From the NCBI GenBank assembly GCA_020086605.1, contig JACBWW010000015.1, positions 4,145,642-4,209,641 on the forward strand: a stretch of DNA of 64,000 bases, written 5' to 3'. Under the pieces are notes generated by a model. The model searched no databases and was not told the origin of the DNA. It was given only the letters and a program-made list of their open reading frames with translations. This stretch comes from Lanius collurio (lineage: Eukaryota > Chordata > Aves > Passeriformes > Laniidae). Below are positions 35,601 to 48,970 of this stretch, piece after piece. The position numbers and the translations under genes are program-made. Each line of letters opens with the position of its first letter. Within the stretch, counting starts at the first letter, position 1.

Positions 35601-38559
35601 TGTTGCTTCTCATACTGTATTTTATTGCTGTCAGTGGTCTTTCAACACTCTGGTTTTATAAATTCTAGCATTATTGTCTAAACTGTCTTTGTGGAAAAAG
35701 CCACAAATGGACAAAAATTTGACCTTTAGTAAGAAGAGCATTTTGATAGTTCAAATTGGTAACAGTAATTAAGAACACTGATCCACTCAGGGTCCTAAAT
35801 GTGGATGAAACACTGAGTATTCTACCCTAAAGTCCACCTAATGGATTTGTTTCAGAGTCCCATTTCCTGAGATTCTTCATCCTGTGTGGGCTGATCCTGT
35901 GAGACTGAATAACTAATGCCGTGACAGGATGAATATTCACTCCAATCAGTACTGACTGGGTTTTGTATGCATGTAACACTGCTTAAAAATAAGATGTAAT
36001 TGAAAAAATAGATCCTTACCCAAAAGCAGCACATATGCTATATCTATTTCTGAAACAGGTATTAAGTATCTCTATCTGTCTTTATTTCCTAACACAGCAA
36101 TTTTTCCACAAATTAAAATTACTTTGTATTTCTTCTTTTAATTTTTTTTTTTTTAAATTATGGCTTGGAAAGGACTATCTACAAGTTTACAGTGAAAATC
36201 AGGATAAGGTTTAAATGCAAAATACTATTTTTTAAGGACTCCATGTAAATTAACCATATCCTTATTATCACCACTAACAAACGACAAGAGGTTTAATTAT
36301 AAATGAGCATACAGAACAAAATTAACCTGCTACTTAACTATGTTCCAATTAATAAGTAATAAAAATAGAAGTCTACCTTTTCTTCTAATTATTGTAAAAA
36401 CACACATTTTCTTTCTTTTCTCCTAGCCATGATCACACTAACATCTTAAATAGTGTAGTTACAGTGGTAGGGAGCTTTGTTTTAAACAAGTGCTGTGAGC
36501 TACTTATGATTTTTTTAGCTAAGCACTCCCAAAGCTCTCTAATAGAACAGTACCTACTCCACAATTCTCTGACAAAGCAGTCAGTGAACTCTGAATAAAC
36601 TTCCCTAATTATTATCTTCTAACCATAGTACAAGAACATTATCAACTAACACCGAGAACAAAGAATATTTTAAAAGCTATAGAATTATACAAATTGAATA
36701 GCTGTAAAATAAAAAGACCTTAATACCTTAGATACAGGAAGATAATTTGATCTTTCTCATAATAGTGTCATCCACACCTCTTTACAATTTTATAGACAAA
36801 GCTTTTATTAGCCTAATTATGTAAAATTGCATAGAATAAAAATTCAAATATTTTATTCAGTTTCATTGATCCTATCAATTATTTACTATAAATGTATATG
36901 CATGTGTATGTGAACTTCCTGTTTTTACATCAGACTGTATTCCTTCAGTAGTTCTAACGTTTAGTAAACTTTTCAAACATTATGTGAATCGTAATTGTAC
37001 TCTTATGCCATCACTTCAACTGTCCTGCTAATCATGAAGGCATTTTTATTTAATTATTTACTCTTTGCTTTTGTCTATGTGTGAGCTATTTTGACTTAAT
37101 GCAATCTTATGAGATTAAAAATGAAATCAAATTCCATATTGGTAGCAAAAATATCTTATACTTCAAATCAATCTAACTGAAAAGATGCTGTATACCAACA
37201 TTTCAACAAAATATTTTTATTTGCAATGAAATAAAACTATCAAATCAGAAAATACAAGTCATTGTTTAAAAGTAGACATAGAGAAATCTAGATAACAGCT
37301 ATATATCTTATTTTTAGGATATATACCATATAAGCATATAAGCTCTACAGTCACATGTCTTAAGTATAAGGCACATTATTTAATGCACAAGAGTAAAATT
37401 CAGATACTCAAGAACAGCTGGAGGGATTTGACAAGGGATTGAGTAATAACAAAATCACACATCAAATTCACCCTCTAGTGTTTTTTGTGATTCCTACTGT
37501 TAGCAACAAAATCTAGCAGTGTTTCTGAAACACATATTAATTTTCTGCAGTACTTAACTGTATGCTTAGAGATAAGCTCATATTTAAGTGTTTTAGTGAA
37601 ACCAAGGGTAAAGAAAATTTAAAAGTGCTTTTTCAGAAGGAAGGACCTAAAACTATAAAGCTAACTAAAACTGTACTGTAAAGTCACATTACAATGACAA
37701 TCACAGAATTGTAATTCCTCATAAATTGCATCACCTCTCAGACCCATGTGTGGATTCTTTGGTATTCCAGAGTGTCTGAAATACAGTATGTATCTGGCTT
37801 CAAAGAGTTGAAGACACTGGATTTCTTTGTTTCATTGACATCAGTAAAAAAGGAACTATGGCCAAGTGACTGCTCACTCAGCCACTGCTCAGATTTTGGC
37901 TAATGCAGCTGATGCTGACATAAGCTGGAAGCAGTGCCATTAGGTCAAACTGAGAGCACCATGTAGGCAGGACAGGTGGCCTGAAAGAGCTAAAAAGCCA
38001 TAATGCAGCCATTATCACCTGCAGATTGCTGTCACCTGCAGCCATCATCTTTGCATATTTATTGTCTTGCAGTTTTCTCAGAATCTACTAACTTACAGAA
38101 GTGGTATAGATGGAATTTCAAAGCTGAAAGGGATAATAGATCAACTTACTCGAAAAAGTTTTTTTAAGAAGTGGATCTAAACAGCAGGTGGACTGCTGAA
38201 TATTTCCAGCCTCCCGGTGTGAGGGGGTGCCTGCATTGTGACAAAGGAGGATGAATCAGCACTCTCACTGTTGGCTGGGTAACTAATTTTTCCTCACACA
38301 TGCATGAATTAGGATTTAGGGGGTATAAGTTATGAAACCTCATGAATTAAGTGGTGAGTAAGTGAATTCATGGGAAAGACTAGTCTGGGTAAAGGGAATT
38401 GAGCCACTCTTTGCTCTTGTTGTATTTCTTAATGAGCTCATAAAATAAAGCCTAAATCACAGAGTACAATGTCCTGCAAATTAGAGAGATTCAAACAGAC
38501 TGATGCTATGGTTGCAGAATCACATCTCCCAAGTGGATAAGTTAACAGAATGCACCTCA
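32613..38559. other. AT-rich unique stretch
   Basis: About 6 kb with no recognised gene, RNA or transposon. A purine-rich AAAGAAAG-type patch lies at about 34880-34905 and a T run at about 36142-36154. The block 37860-38060 is a little GC-richer and holds a repeated TCACCTGCAG 10-mer, with no frame. Confidence 0.55.
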
Positions 38560-38980
38560 GCAGTGGACAACAGCACGTACAGCTGTACCTATAAAACACT
38601 GAAGAATGAGTAAGCACAACTTACTGCAAGGTGCATTAAAGAAACCAGGGGCCACATCCAGCAATGGAAAGGATCAAGGGCAGGGGCACCAGAAAACTAC
38701 AGGGAAAGTGTGCCATGCCTGTCCCACGCCTGTCCCACCGGGGATGAACAGCCCACTCATCTGCCTTATTTGCTCAGCATTAGCCGTCTATATCCATGAT
38801 GCAGCTTACCAGAATCAGGAGGGTATGGGAAAGACAAAACAACAGGAAGATCCCACACATTTTCTACAAATAGCCCACAGGGGTTTATCTGATGCAGCAA
38901 AAAACACCAGCTGCTAGGAGAACATGACAAAGCAGCTGCAAGATATGTCAATGGCTATATCCCCTATGCACACTCTATAG
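38560..38980 (+). other. Unassigned GC-richer block with a 103-codon open frame
   Basis: The frame at 38606-38917 starts MSKHNLLQGALKKPGATSSN and has a hydrophobic stretch (SPLICLICSALAVYI, about residues 49-63) flanked by polar, K/Q-rich sequence. An alternative upstream frame (about 38548-38610) encodes CTSAVDNSTYSCTYKTLKNE and then stops. No family was recognised, and no promoter or splice architecture was identified. It could be a decayed transposon or gene fragment, or chance. Confidence 0.2.
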
Positions 38981-40225
38981 CCAGCAGCACCTATTTAGCC
39001 TCTGGCTGAAAAGAATTCTCATCTTTCTCTAATTCCAAAAGCCAACTTCCCTGAACAAAAAGTACTCTGAGATGTATAAAATCTTCCTGTTAAAGGAAAA
39101 TTAAATTGGTATTTCAGTGTGCCACTGGAGCAGAGGTATATAAATACGTCTTAAAGAAATAAGTTTATAAACTGGTAAGGATTTCCCCCCCACACTCACA
39201 ATTTAAGAATAATGATCCACAGTGTAGATTTTTCTAGAGAATATTAAAAGAAACTCTCATCTTTACAGAGCTGAGAAAATAATCTCTCATTCAAGTGTTA
39301 GCACTATTGCTAAACACGGCGGTATTTGCGCTAAGACTAGACCCTTAGAGCCAAAATGATACCAAAATTAGCTTTTCCTTAACAATACTTCCTAGCATGG
39401 TTAAAGTGTACCTCTTCTTCTCAATAGCAGAAGGCAAATTAAAATTTCCATAAGCTCCTCTATACCTCTCAGAGACACACAAATACAAATAGATATGTAT
39501 ATAGTATACACAAACATACCTTTACATAATACACTAGATTTCAAGATTAAAGTAATTTTAGAGTGGACTCACTATTTCTGAATGTTTCCCAGTGGTAGCA
39601 CTGTATTTTTCTTAGTGCTATTTTCATCTAGTTTCTGAGATATATTCAGGAAGTACATTTATTTTAGGTACCATCTTTCTTTCAAAAGAGATTACCAACA
39701 GTAATTCTGCCAAGAGTATCTGTTATGTATGCTTTTGTCATGGTGTTCCTTACTGCTGTTATAACCTTTCAATACTTAAAAAAAACCTACGGCTGATAAG
39801 CATTGCTGGAGGAAATCTGCCTGAAACATGAAGACACAGAGGTATTTTTAGAAGAACAGTAGCTACTGATGTCAGGTCTTACAGCACAGAAGAGCAGAGA
39901 TAAAATAATCTTTGAAAAAAGAAATAAATTCAATCAAAGCAGTGTCAGATAAACAAATTTTAGGAGATGGGGAACAGACGATAATACAAAATAGTGATAA
40001 TGCCATTACATATAAGTTTCTGACCTTTATAATAAACATGATCATTATATAAAAGAAAGAAACTAATCTTTTGGGAAGAACTCTATAGTGAATCTTGTTT
40101 CAAAGTACTTAGGGGAAGAACTTTTCTTGACAGCTGTTTAAAAATTTATGGTAAATTAGTTGCCAACATTTGGGCAATTATTGTGACACTGTGCTGGCAG
40201 TGTGAGAAAGGTGTAGATGGCTTTA
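38981..40225. other. AT-rich unique stretch
   Basis: Nothing recognised before the LTR pair. Confidence 0.55.
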
Positions 40226-40844
40226 TGTCCTGGTTTGGCTGGGATAGTTACACTTCTTGGTAGCTGGCAGAGTGTTGTGCTTTGGATTCAGTATGAGCAT
40301 AACGCTGATAACACACTGGTTTTGGTTGCTACTGAGCAGTACTTACCTTAAATCAGGGATTTTTCAGTGTCTCATGCTCGGCCAGTAAGGAGGTACACAA
40401 GAAACTGGGAGGGAGCATAACCAGGACAGCTGATCTAAACTGCAGAATGGGATATTCCATACCATAGAATGTCATGCTCAGTATACAAACATGAGAAATT
40501 ACATGAAAAGGAGGCTGACTGCTGCTCAGGGACAAGGTGGATGGATGTTGGTCGATTGGTGGTGAGCAGTTGTACTGTTTCACTTGTTTTTCTTAGGTTT
40601 TATTTTCCTTTCCTCCAGCTCCTTTTTTTTTACTATTATTATTAGTTTTAGCGTTATAATTATTATTATATTTAAATTTTATTTTAACTATTAAACTCTT
40701 AATTAAAAGAACAAGTTAAACCAACAAGTTTTATTTTCTTTTCCTTCCTGATTCTCTTGCCCATCTCACTGGGATGGGAACGAAAGGGGGAGTGAGCTGT
40801 AGTCTGTGTGGTACTTCATTGTCCACTGGGGTTAAACCACAAGA
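40226..40844 (+). mobile_element. Solo LTR of an avian endogenous retrovirus (plus orientation)
   Basis: Begins TGTCCTGGTTTGGCTGGGAT and ends with GGGGTTAAACCACAAGA, where the usual terminal CA appears mutated. A TATA-like GTATACAAAC sits at 40481-40490, an ATTAAA poly(A)-type signal at 40690-40695, and a T/A-rich segment containing (ATT)n lies between them. This order (U3, TATA, AT-rich R/U5, terminal GGTTAAACCAC) matches a widespread avian ERV LTR type. Flanking CTTTA (40221-40225) and CTTTT (40845-40849) may be a decayed 5-bp target-site duplication. No internal retroviral sequence adjoins it, so it is a solo LTR. Confidence 0.88.
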
Positions 40845-40860
40845 CTTTTGGTGCAAGGAC

Positions 40861-41444
40861 TGTGGTGGTTTAACCCCCGCTGGCAACCAAGGATACCTGG
40901 CTTGCTCATTCCCTGCTGGTGCAATGGGATAGACAATTGCAAGGGTGAAAGTGAGGCCGTTTGTGGATTGAGATAAAGGCAGTTTAATTGGGAAAGCAAA
41001 AGCTGCACACAAGAGAAGCAGAACAAGGAATTCGTTCACCACTTCCCATGGTGTGCATGCAGGTGTTCAGCCATCCCCAAGAAATCTGGGCTCCATCCCA
41101 TATAACAGTTACTTGGGAAGACAAACTCCATCCCTCCAAATAGTCCCTCTTGTCTTCTTTCTTCTCCCAGCTTTTTATACTATGCATGACACCACATGGT
41201 ATGGAAAATTCCTTCGGTCAGTTGTCCTGGCTGTGTCTCCTCCCAAGTCCTTGTGCACCCCCAGCCTCCTGACTGCTGGGGTGAGGTGAGAAGTTGAAAA
41301 GGCCTTGATAGTGTCTAAGTGTTGCTCAGCAAGAACAAAGAACATTTCTGTATTATTAACTCTGTTTTCAGCATACATCCAAAACACAGCCCCATACAAG
41401 CCACTGTGAAGAAAATTAACTCCACCTCAGCCAAAAAAGCAGCA
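40861..41444 (-). mobile_element. Solo LTR of an avian endogenous retrovirus (minus orientation)
   Basis: The plus strand reads TGTGGTGGTTTAACCCCCGC at its left end and finishes TTAACTCCACCTCAGCC...AGCA at about 41444. Read on the minus strand the LTR has GTATAAAAAG as TATA box (complement at 41171-41180) and an ATTAAA poly(A)-type signal (complement at 40983-40988), ending GGGTTAAACCACCACA. It is related to, but clearly distinct from, its left neighbour and lies only 16 bp from it, in the opposite orientation. No clear target-site duplication was found. Confidence 0.88.
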
Positions 41445-44400
41445 AACTTTAGAAGTGTGCCATCTTGACAATGGAGTATATTTCTTGTGAAAAAAAATTG
41501 TTCCCTGATGAATTTCCACCACTGTATTCTAACAAAATATTTTCTGTAATCAATCAAATGCTGTGGTATGGGATCAGTGGAGGTTAGTGAATCTTCTCTG
41601 ACAGTTATTATCTGCTTTTCTTCCTTGGAGGGGAAGAGACTATTTTGAATTTACATAAATATAACAACTTAAAATTTAGTTAAACTCCCATAATTCCCAG
41701 GTTACATATGACTGATATTAATTGTGAAGATAACAAAGGCACAGAACTACTAAAAACGCTTCAAATTGGCACAAATAATTTGATAGGCTGTTTGCTTACA
41801 AAATACAACGAAAATTAGTTAATCCTGGATGTTTTTATGCCCCTGTGCAATGTTCAGTAAGGATATGGATGAAAATAAAAACATCTTGTTTTTCTGCTTC
41901 TATGGGTTGTTTCCTCACCAAGTGACAGAAATAGCTCTGGACAGAGAAAGAAAGCTTCTATAATCCTCTCACATGTTGCAAATTATGATTCATCAAAACA
42001 AAACAATTCAGGCTGTAGTTCATCCCTGTTTCTGGACTTTCAGATGGAACAGATTTTTTAATGGTTTTGCTCAGATAAAACAGAAAATCCAACACTTGCC
42101 AAGGCTTTTCAGCCTTCCAGTGTGATCATAAAAAAACCAGTTTTAATACAAGAATTTTGGGGCTTGCATAAAAGTCTAAGAGCATTTCAATGAAGGGTTT
42201 TTTCCAGACAAAATTTTAAGGAAGTTCAGTAATTTATCTTTTATTTAATTTATCTGAAAAGTTAAAGGAATTCAATGTCATTTTTTCACTTACTTAGGAG
42301 AAGTAATTGCTCCTCCTAAGGAATAAATGAAGCGACCTTAATTGAAAAAGAATACCATGAAACTAATTGCAAAGCCTCAGATTTAAAGCAACTTAGTGGT
42401 TTTGAACAATTAAAGTGAAATAGAATGAAAATGGGTGTGGATTTTTGGAATAGGAATTGAACTATGTAGCTAAAAAAAATAATAAAAATGCACTGGATCT
42501 AAAATCCTGTGAATATCAATCCATGAAGTTTAAAGTTGCATAATGCCTTCCTTTTCATTAAACAGTAAAAAACAGTAACATTTACCTTAATTATAACTTT
42601 ATAAGTATCTAGGTCTGGTGTTTTAAAGCTTTTTTAAACATATATAGGGCTTATGTCATTGCGTTCCTGGTTTTGTCTCTGCTCCAAAGGTTAAGATAAC
42701 TGTAATTGCCATAGGGGTCTGATTTACATTCATCTAATCAGATATTAATGATGATGGCACTTTATTTTATAATAATATATCTGTAAATCTGCAAAAAACA
42801 AACAGAAATCAGATAAATCAAGAATATAAATGAGAAATGCAAGCAAAATAATTCAGGCAGGCAAACTCCACTCACATGGAATATTCTAATGAATATCATT
42901 TTAGCATCCTGTGTGATTTCCTAAATGTTAAGCAAATAGCATGATAGAACATTTGAAATTCTTGTTCCATTTGTCATTAACTTGAAAAGGCACCTTTGGT
43001 CAAGTACAACTAATTTTTGAACTATACTTAGGTTTTTTTATATTTTTAAGGGTCCATTCTGATCAATTTTTCTCCAAGTTTTTATCATTGTGTCAAGAGA
43101 GTTAAACTGTGTGGGATAGAATAGTAATTTTAAAATATGGAACAACTTTCAACTTTTGCAATGCAAAATAAGTTGCACAGAGCTCAGTTACTCTTGCATG
43201 GCGTAAGTTATTCAACCCAATTCACAACACAAAGATTCAAGAATACTGCTGGTCTATTCTGCTCAATATTTCTGATTAATAGCTGAAGAAAAGTGAACAA
43301 CACAAGATTAACATGGTTTATGATGCTTAAATCTTACAGTTTGACAAACTATAGAAGCAAAAATAATTAGAAATGCTTTTATTGATTAACAAATTTGTAA
43401 ATGCTTAGTGAATTACTATTATGACAGAATTTCGCATTTATTTGCAAAAGTACCCAGGCAAACCTATTTATTCACTGAGATTCTCATTTCAAAATAATTA
43501 TTTTTTTCCCCTACCAGATTTGGTGAAAATAAGTTTACATCCTCACTGGACAAGCAAGAAAAGGGGAAAGGGGAGGGAAAAATTTACATATTAATATTAC
43601 AGGTTCCATAATCCTATATGGGTAATTTCCAAGGTAGACTGGGAATGAAAATCTGAAAAAATGGGACAGCTCTAAGGAAATTAATGCAAAAGAAAGAAAA
43701 ATCACACGGAAAGTAACACAACCAGTTTTTAAGAGAAAGAGCAGCTTCAATAATAAGGTAAAAATTCAAATTCTATTCAGTACTGTCTACATTTTTTATA
43801 GTGGCTCCAGATAAACAAAGCAATAGCAATTTTTAATAAACACATAAAAATGCAATTGTGTGTGAATTTTTTACATAAAAATGTATCTTTTTTTCCCCAA
43901 TATTAAAAAAAAAATGTCCAATATGATATGATTTTTTTGGTTGTTTTTTTAGTCATGTCAAATTTGCCTGAGATATATTCCAGTCTCTACTGAGTAGGAA
44001 AAAAGTTGGTATGTGAGCCACAGAACATATTAAGGAGAGAGACAATCACCAAAGAAGTTTCTCTGCCAGGAAGCACAACAACAGTTTTGATAGAAGTCTG
44101 GCGGAATAATCACATTCATTGTAACGGAGTAGTTATTAGAAAGAAGTTTTCAGAGTTGAAATAAAAAAAATCTGGTTTTTTAACAGGGTAATCACAACTT
44201 TGTTAATTATGACTAGAGATAAAAATTCCACTCACAATACTAGGGGTAGGTATCGCTATGTAGACCCTAAAGAGAATAAAAATGCATAGCAATAAACTCA
44301 ATTGCCTGATTTACATTTTCTTTTCTTAAATTTGTGTAGCTAATTGGCCAAAACTACTGATGCCATTAAGTTAAGAAGGAAATTGACTCTGAAATATTTC

Positions 44401-44934
44401 TTGACTGCTGGAGAGCATCTGGAGTTAGGAAACTGAGGTCAGTTGCCTGGCTAGAACAAATAGTCTCTTTTGTCTCCTGTAAGATAATTTGTCTCCTGAC
44501 AGCTAATTTTCTGTTTTAAGTATTTTATCCATGATATGCTAAAACTGACAAACTTTTCTTGGCTAACTTATAATAATAATAATGAAAAAAATCATAAAGA
44601 ACTAGTAAATAACTAAGGAAATTATTTATATATCAAAATGATTATAGAAATTATTGTTATCTTAGACGTTTCCAGGGCAAATTTTGCTACTCTATATGGA
44701 AAAAACCCATGAAATCAACACTTTCGAATTTGACTTTTGGTGCATATCTGTGGCCACCGTAATTGTAAAATTTAGCTTTGAAAGAAAAGTGGATTAAAAA
44801 GAAAATTAGAGGCTCAAAATTCCCTTAAAATGCTTAAAATCAAGCTTGAATTCTACAGCTTTATGACAAAAATTAACAGAACTACTCATGTTTTTCTAAG
44901 AAACCTGACAGAGAGAAGAGCCATATAATAAGAC
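41445..44934. other. AT-rich unique stretch
   Basis: No gene or transposon was recognised. The frame at 43535-43750 is chance-like. Confidence 0.55.
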
Positions 44935-45105
44935 TCATAGAATATTTTGGGTTGGAAGGGACCTCTGAAGACCCTTAAGTCCAATCTCCCTGCCATGGGC
45001 AAGGATATCTTTCTCTAGATCAAGGTGCTCAAAGCTCCATCCAACCTGAACCCTTGCAGGGATGAGGCATCCACAGCTTCTCTCAGCAAGCCAAGAATTT
45101 GTGGC
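44935..45105 (-). mobile_element. CR1 3'-end fragment
   Basis: The plus strand reads TCATAGAATATTTTGGGTTG, then GAAGGGACCTCTGAAGACCC, then CCCTGCCATGGGCAAGGATA, then GATGAGGCATCCACAGCTTC. This is a complemented CR1 3' terminus, truncated at about 45105. Confidence 0.94.
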
Positions 45106-46214
45106 TGAAGAGAGACCTTGAAATTACAGAAGTACTTCATTTTCCTTCAGCATGTGACATCCTCTCAAAAATGGTGAAAATGGACAATGAGAAAGTTGCT
45201 TGGACATTAGCATTACTTTTAAGGGTAAAGGGAAAACAAAAGACAGGAAAATAACCTGATGTTTTTCAACAGTATAGGACAGACACCTAGAGCAATCTGA
45301 TATTAAAAGTTTAACTACCTTAAGCTATTAAACAACAGGAATTTTGACAAGAAGTCTGTAATTCAAAGAAGCCTAGAAGATTCTCCAAAAATTGCTGAGG
45401 CATTTGTTGTATAAGTACCAACTTTAACAGAACCTTGAAAAAGCATCACATAAAATTAGTGCTATCTGACACATCAAGGATGTTTTTCTGATTCTCTTTT
45501 GATAAATAAAACAAGAGACAATATCTTGAAGATGGAAACTGACAACAGGACAAGCCTGTGTAGCAGGTGAAAAAAAAATATAAAAAATATTTTAATATTT
45601 CTGCTTGAAGCTAACAAGTAAAAGATTTAATTAGTGAATATTGCATTGATCTAATGTTTAAGTCATCAAGCAACTGGAAAAAGCAGTGAGAATGAGTAAA
45701 AAATAGATTCCAGGGGAAACAACGAAACATGAAATACAATATTTAGGAAGCCAAACTACAAGGTTCCCAGACAAAGGCAGAAATCTTAGCAGTTTGTTTC
45801 AGACTTTATAATTTGGAGATGCTTAGAGACTAGAGGAAGAGAAATAAAAGACAATTGTTTTGAAAATAAATGTTATAACAATACATTTTCTTTAATTAAA
45901 TTATTTGTAGGATACTTCCAAAAATTTGAGTTTTATTCTTGGATTATGTCTTTCACTCAGTAGTTTCATAAAATGAGTTTTCTGCTCTTGTCACAGCTTT
46001 CTTATCTCACATTGCTATAAAGTACATTGGAAGTACTGAGAAGTTTTTTCTTAAGTAGTTCCCTGAAGAAAGAGTTTCTGTTTTCAGAACTAATAATGTT
46101 TTCATTGTAGTCAGGATTCCCTACATGTCCCATCTGGTTGAACTATGGAGGACTGAGTTAATTCTTATATCCAAGTTACAGCATTGAAGTCTCAATGTGT
46201 GGAGAGCCAAGTGT
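45106..46214. other. AT-rich unique stretch
   Basis: Nothing recognised. Confidence 0.55.
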
Positions 46215-46515
46215 TGGCAACCCTGGCTGGATACTCGAAGGGTGATTCATGAGCCAAGGTCTGCTCGGGAGCTGGTGACGAGTGGCCTGTTGCAGGTGCC
46301 TTTGTAGCACCTGTCCTGCTTCACATCTTTTTAATTAGAGGCAAAAATTAGAGAAGGGCCTGCGCAAAAAGCTTGCAGATAACATTGAACTAGGGGGGTA
46401 ACCACTATGCTTGAGGGATAAAACTACCAACCAGAGGGTTCTAACCAGGCTGGAAGGAAGAGCCTCCTATGACACATAATGGGATCATCAAGGACAGAAG
46501 TCTCATGAAGATTTC
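46215..46515 (+). mobile_element. CR1 ORF2 fragment, highly diverged
   Basis: The sense strand reads GAGCTGGTGACGAGTGGCCT, then CACCTGTCCTGCTTCACATC, then GCTTGCAGATAACATTGAAC, then AGGGTTCTAACCAGGCTGGA and ATGGGATCATCAAGGAC. The order follows the reverse-transcriptase region around the GVPQGS-like and FADDT-like motifs of CR1, but with many indels. Both ends are missing. The reading frame is destroyed, so this is one of the older copies. Confidence 0.7.
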
Positions 46516-47189
46516 TGAGCCATTAATCTTTTCTCTATAGTCTGGCTTCATGTCCTCTGCATACATCTCTGATGGAAAAATGGGCCCAGTTAGTTTTTAG
46601 AAATTTATTTTATTTCAGCCGATAGTCTCTATCTGTATCTGCATGAATGTTCAAACCACAAGGAAAATCCACTCTATCATTTTATTTCTCGGGGAGTAAG
46701 AACTGCTATTCCTCCCTCATGTCCTTGCTTTCAACTTTATAATGAAGACTCCAAAGGCACATAGTTTTCTGTATTATCGGTGTGAAATCCCTCAAAATGC
46801 ATCAATAACTTGAAATTATTTATAACAAATAAGAAAAATATTGTACTTGCTATTTAAAAAAAAAATCCAATAATTGTATGTCTACGTTAGAGGAATAATA
46901 CAATGTATCCAAATAATGAGGAAATAAAGGCAAATACTGTATAAAATTACACATAGAGATGGAGCAGTAAACATATAATGATATGGATTTACTTGAGTAG
47001 AACTGTTTCACATACCTGATCAATCTGGCTGCCCCCCTCTGGCATGTTTTGTGCTTTGATTGCTCCCAATGACCTTTGCCAGTTTTGAATCACTCAAGTA
47101 GCAAACATACTGGAACAAATTTGTTTTCCTCGTGTTTCTGAAGCTACTATGCTTATATGCTAAATACAAATAAAATGCTTGACCCATAA
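46516..47189. other. AT-rich unique stretch
   Basis: Nothing recognised. Confidence 0.5.
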
Positions 47190-47600
47190 AGGAATCGGCA
47201 CGAAACCTGAAATGAAGGCATTATCCAGCATTTCATGCTCCTTAGTGATGCCATTTTAAATATTTTAGACGGCCTATAAATAATTAAAACCTCACCACAG
47301 CAAATTATGTCCTATTATGCAAATAAATAGCCTCCTCCCTGGTTTCATTAAAGATTCTAAAAGACAAGCTGAGCAGTTTAAACATGGCAAAATATTGTAG
47401 TGAGGTGAGAAATCTTCTAATATTTTTTTTTAATTGTTAGTGCCAGGTTTCATGTGGATTTTTACTCTAAAACTTTAATTTGCATGAGCAAATAAACCTT
47501 TAATAAACCTTTTGTAAGTGGTGAAAATGCATCATTTAATTATATTTGATTTGTTGTGAAACTATTGTGCCTCATGAATATTTAAGTTAAGCAAACTCTA
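47190..47600. promoter_or_regulatory. Candidate conserved non-coding element with two octamer sites
   Basis: Non-coding, but dense in developmental transcription-factor motifs: perfect octamers ATGCAAAT (47317-47324) and ATTTGCAT (47478-47485, opposite orientation), a forkhead-like AAATAAAC just downstream (about 47489-47497), and several homeodomain/MEF2-like AT cores (CTATAAATAATTAAAAC near 47275, TTTAATTATA near 47536). Such motifs also arise by chance in AT-rich DNA, so a regulatory role is inference only. Confidence 0.3.
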
Positions 47601-48639
47601 TAGCAGAAAATATACAATTCTATTTTTTTATAGAAAGCTCTATTTATGTGCTATTGTTTCTTTTAAATCTTTATTTGTTCACATACACTATATATAGACA
47701 ATGTCAAGTTTTTACTCAAAAAAAAATTATTACATATCTAATTTTAGTTTCTCAGTAAAATTTAGATTTTATTTCAACAGAAATGTAATTCAGTTACATT
47801 CCTAGAGCAAGGAGACTTACGATATTTACAACATATTGATATGGGATTATATTTTAGTAGCAATATATTTACAGAAGTCTTGATTTTTTAAATCTACTAA
47901 GTTTATCAAGACCCTTTAAATTGTATATTCTTGTGTACAGAAACATGTACTGATCAAAGTACAAAAATATTTAATTAATTACATAAATTTAAAAAATCAG
48001 AAATCTAGTATCAAAAAAAAAAAAGCTTATTCCCTTACATGTTTTTATGTCCAAATTTCTGATTCTAATCTCATTAGAGCCTTAAAATATTGTAGGAAAG
48101 ATAAACTGCCCACATACCAAAATACACACAGTATTTCAAAATTAAAATTAAAAACTTGTACATTTAATCAGCTCAAACATTTTAAAATTTTTTATCAGTA
48201 GGTTAACATGAATTAAGTAGATAACACCAGAAAACTGAAAAATGAATGTGTGCGTACTTCTAATACTTTAGGGTTGATCAACTGCTACTTAAATGCCAGT
48301 TGGCAAGTACAGTGCAAATAAAATGAGAGTTTCAGAATTATTTTCCAGTGTAACCCTAAAATTCATTGAATTCAGTTTTGCTCTGAGTAAAACCCAGAAA
48401 TCTGTACCTCCGGTTCTTTAACTAAGGTTAAAAATATTCATTAGCATATAATTTTTTATCATGAAATAAACCTATGTTCAACTACTTATTTGATGGTGCT
48501 TATTTACTTGCATGATAACAAACCTTTCTAAAAATTCTCAAAATAGTGGGGTTTTGATAACACCAAAATGACCACAAATCAAGAAACTATGGTTAGAAAG
48601 ATTCATTGCATTCACTGACTCCTGTAAGATCTGCAAGCT

Positions 48640-48970
48640 GATTTACTCCTGTCTTATTTCTGCCTGGTCTCTGATACCATCCTGCCTCTGTCTCCCTCCC
48701 TTGTTAACACCCTTGCATTACAAAGCTGTTTTTTATTGTTCTTCAGTGCCTTCCAAATGCTCTCTCTCTATCTTGCACATCAACTGCATCCTAGAATGTC
48801 ATTTTTTGTTACCACCTTCCAAGATCACCTGCTCAAGGGAAAAAATACTTTGTCTGTCCTCTTCTACAAAAACATTCTTTACAGTTACAGTTATTCTGTT
48901 ACCTCTGCTCATTGTCAGACTGTGCTTACACTAAATGGTGCAACCAGATCAATTGCTCTCTGTCTTTCCA
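48640..48970. other. Pyrimidine-rich block
   Basis: A C/T-rich stretch (CCTGCCTCTGTCTCCCTCCC near 48682) less AT-rich than its surroundings. Two overlapping plus frames (48701-48934, 48736-49002) cross it. No family was recognised. Confidence 0.25.

Noticed and set aside
40731..41399. Several overlapping frames on both strands, up to 103 codons
   Set aside because: They lie inside two solo LTRs, which carry no genes.
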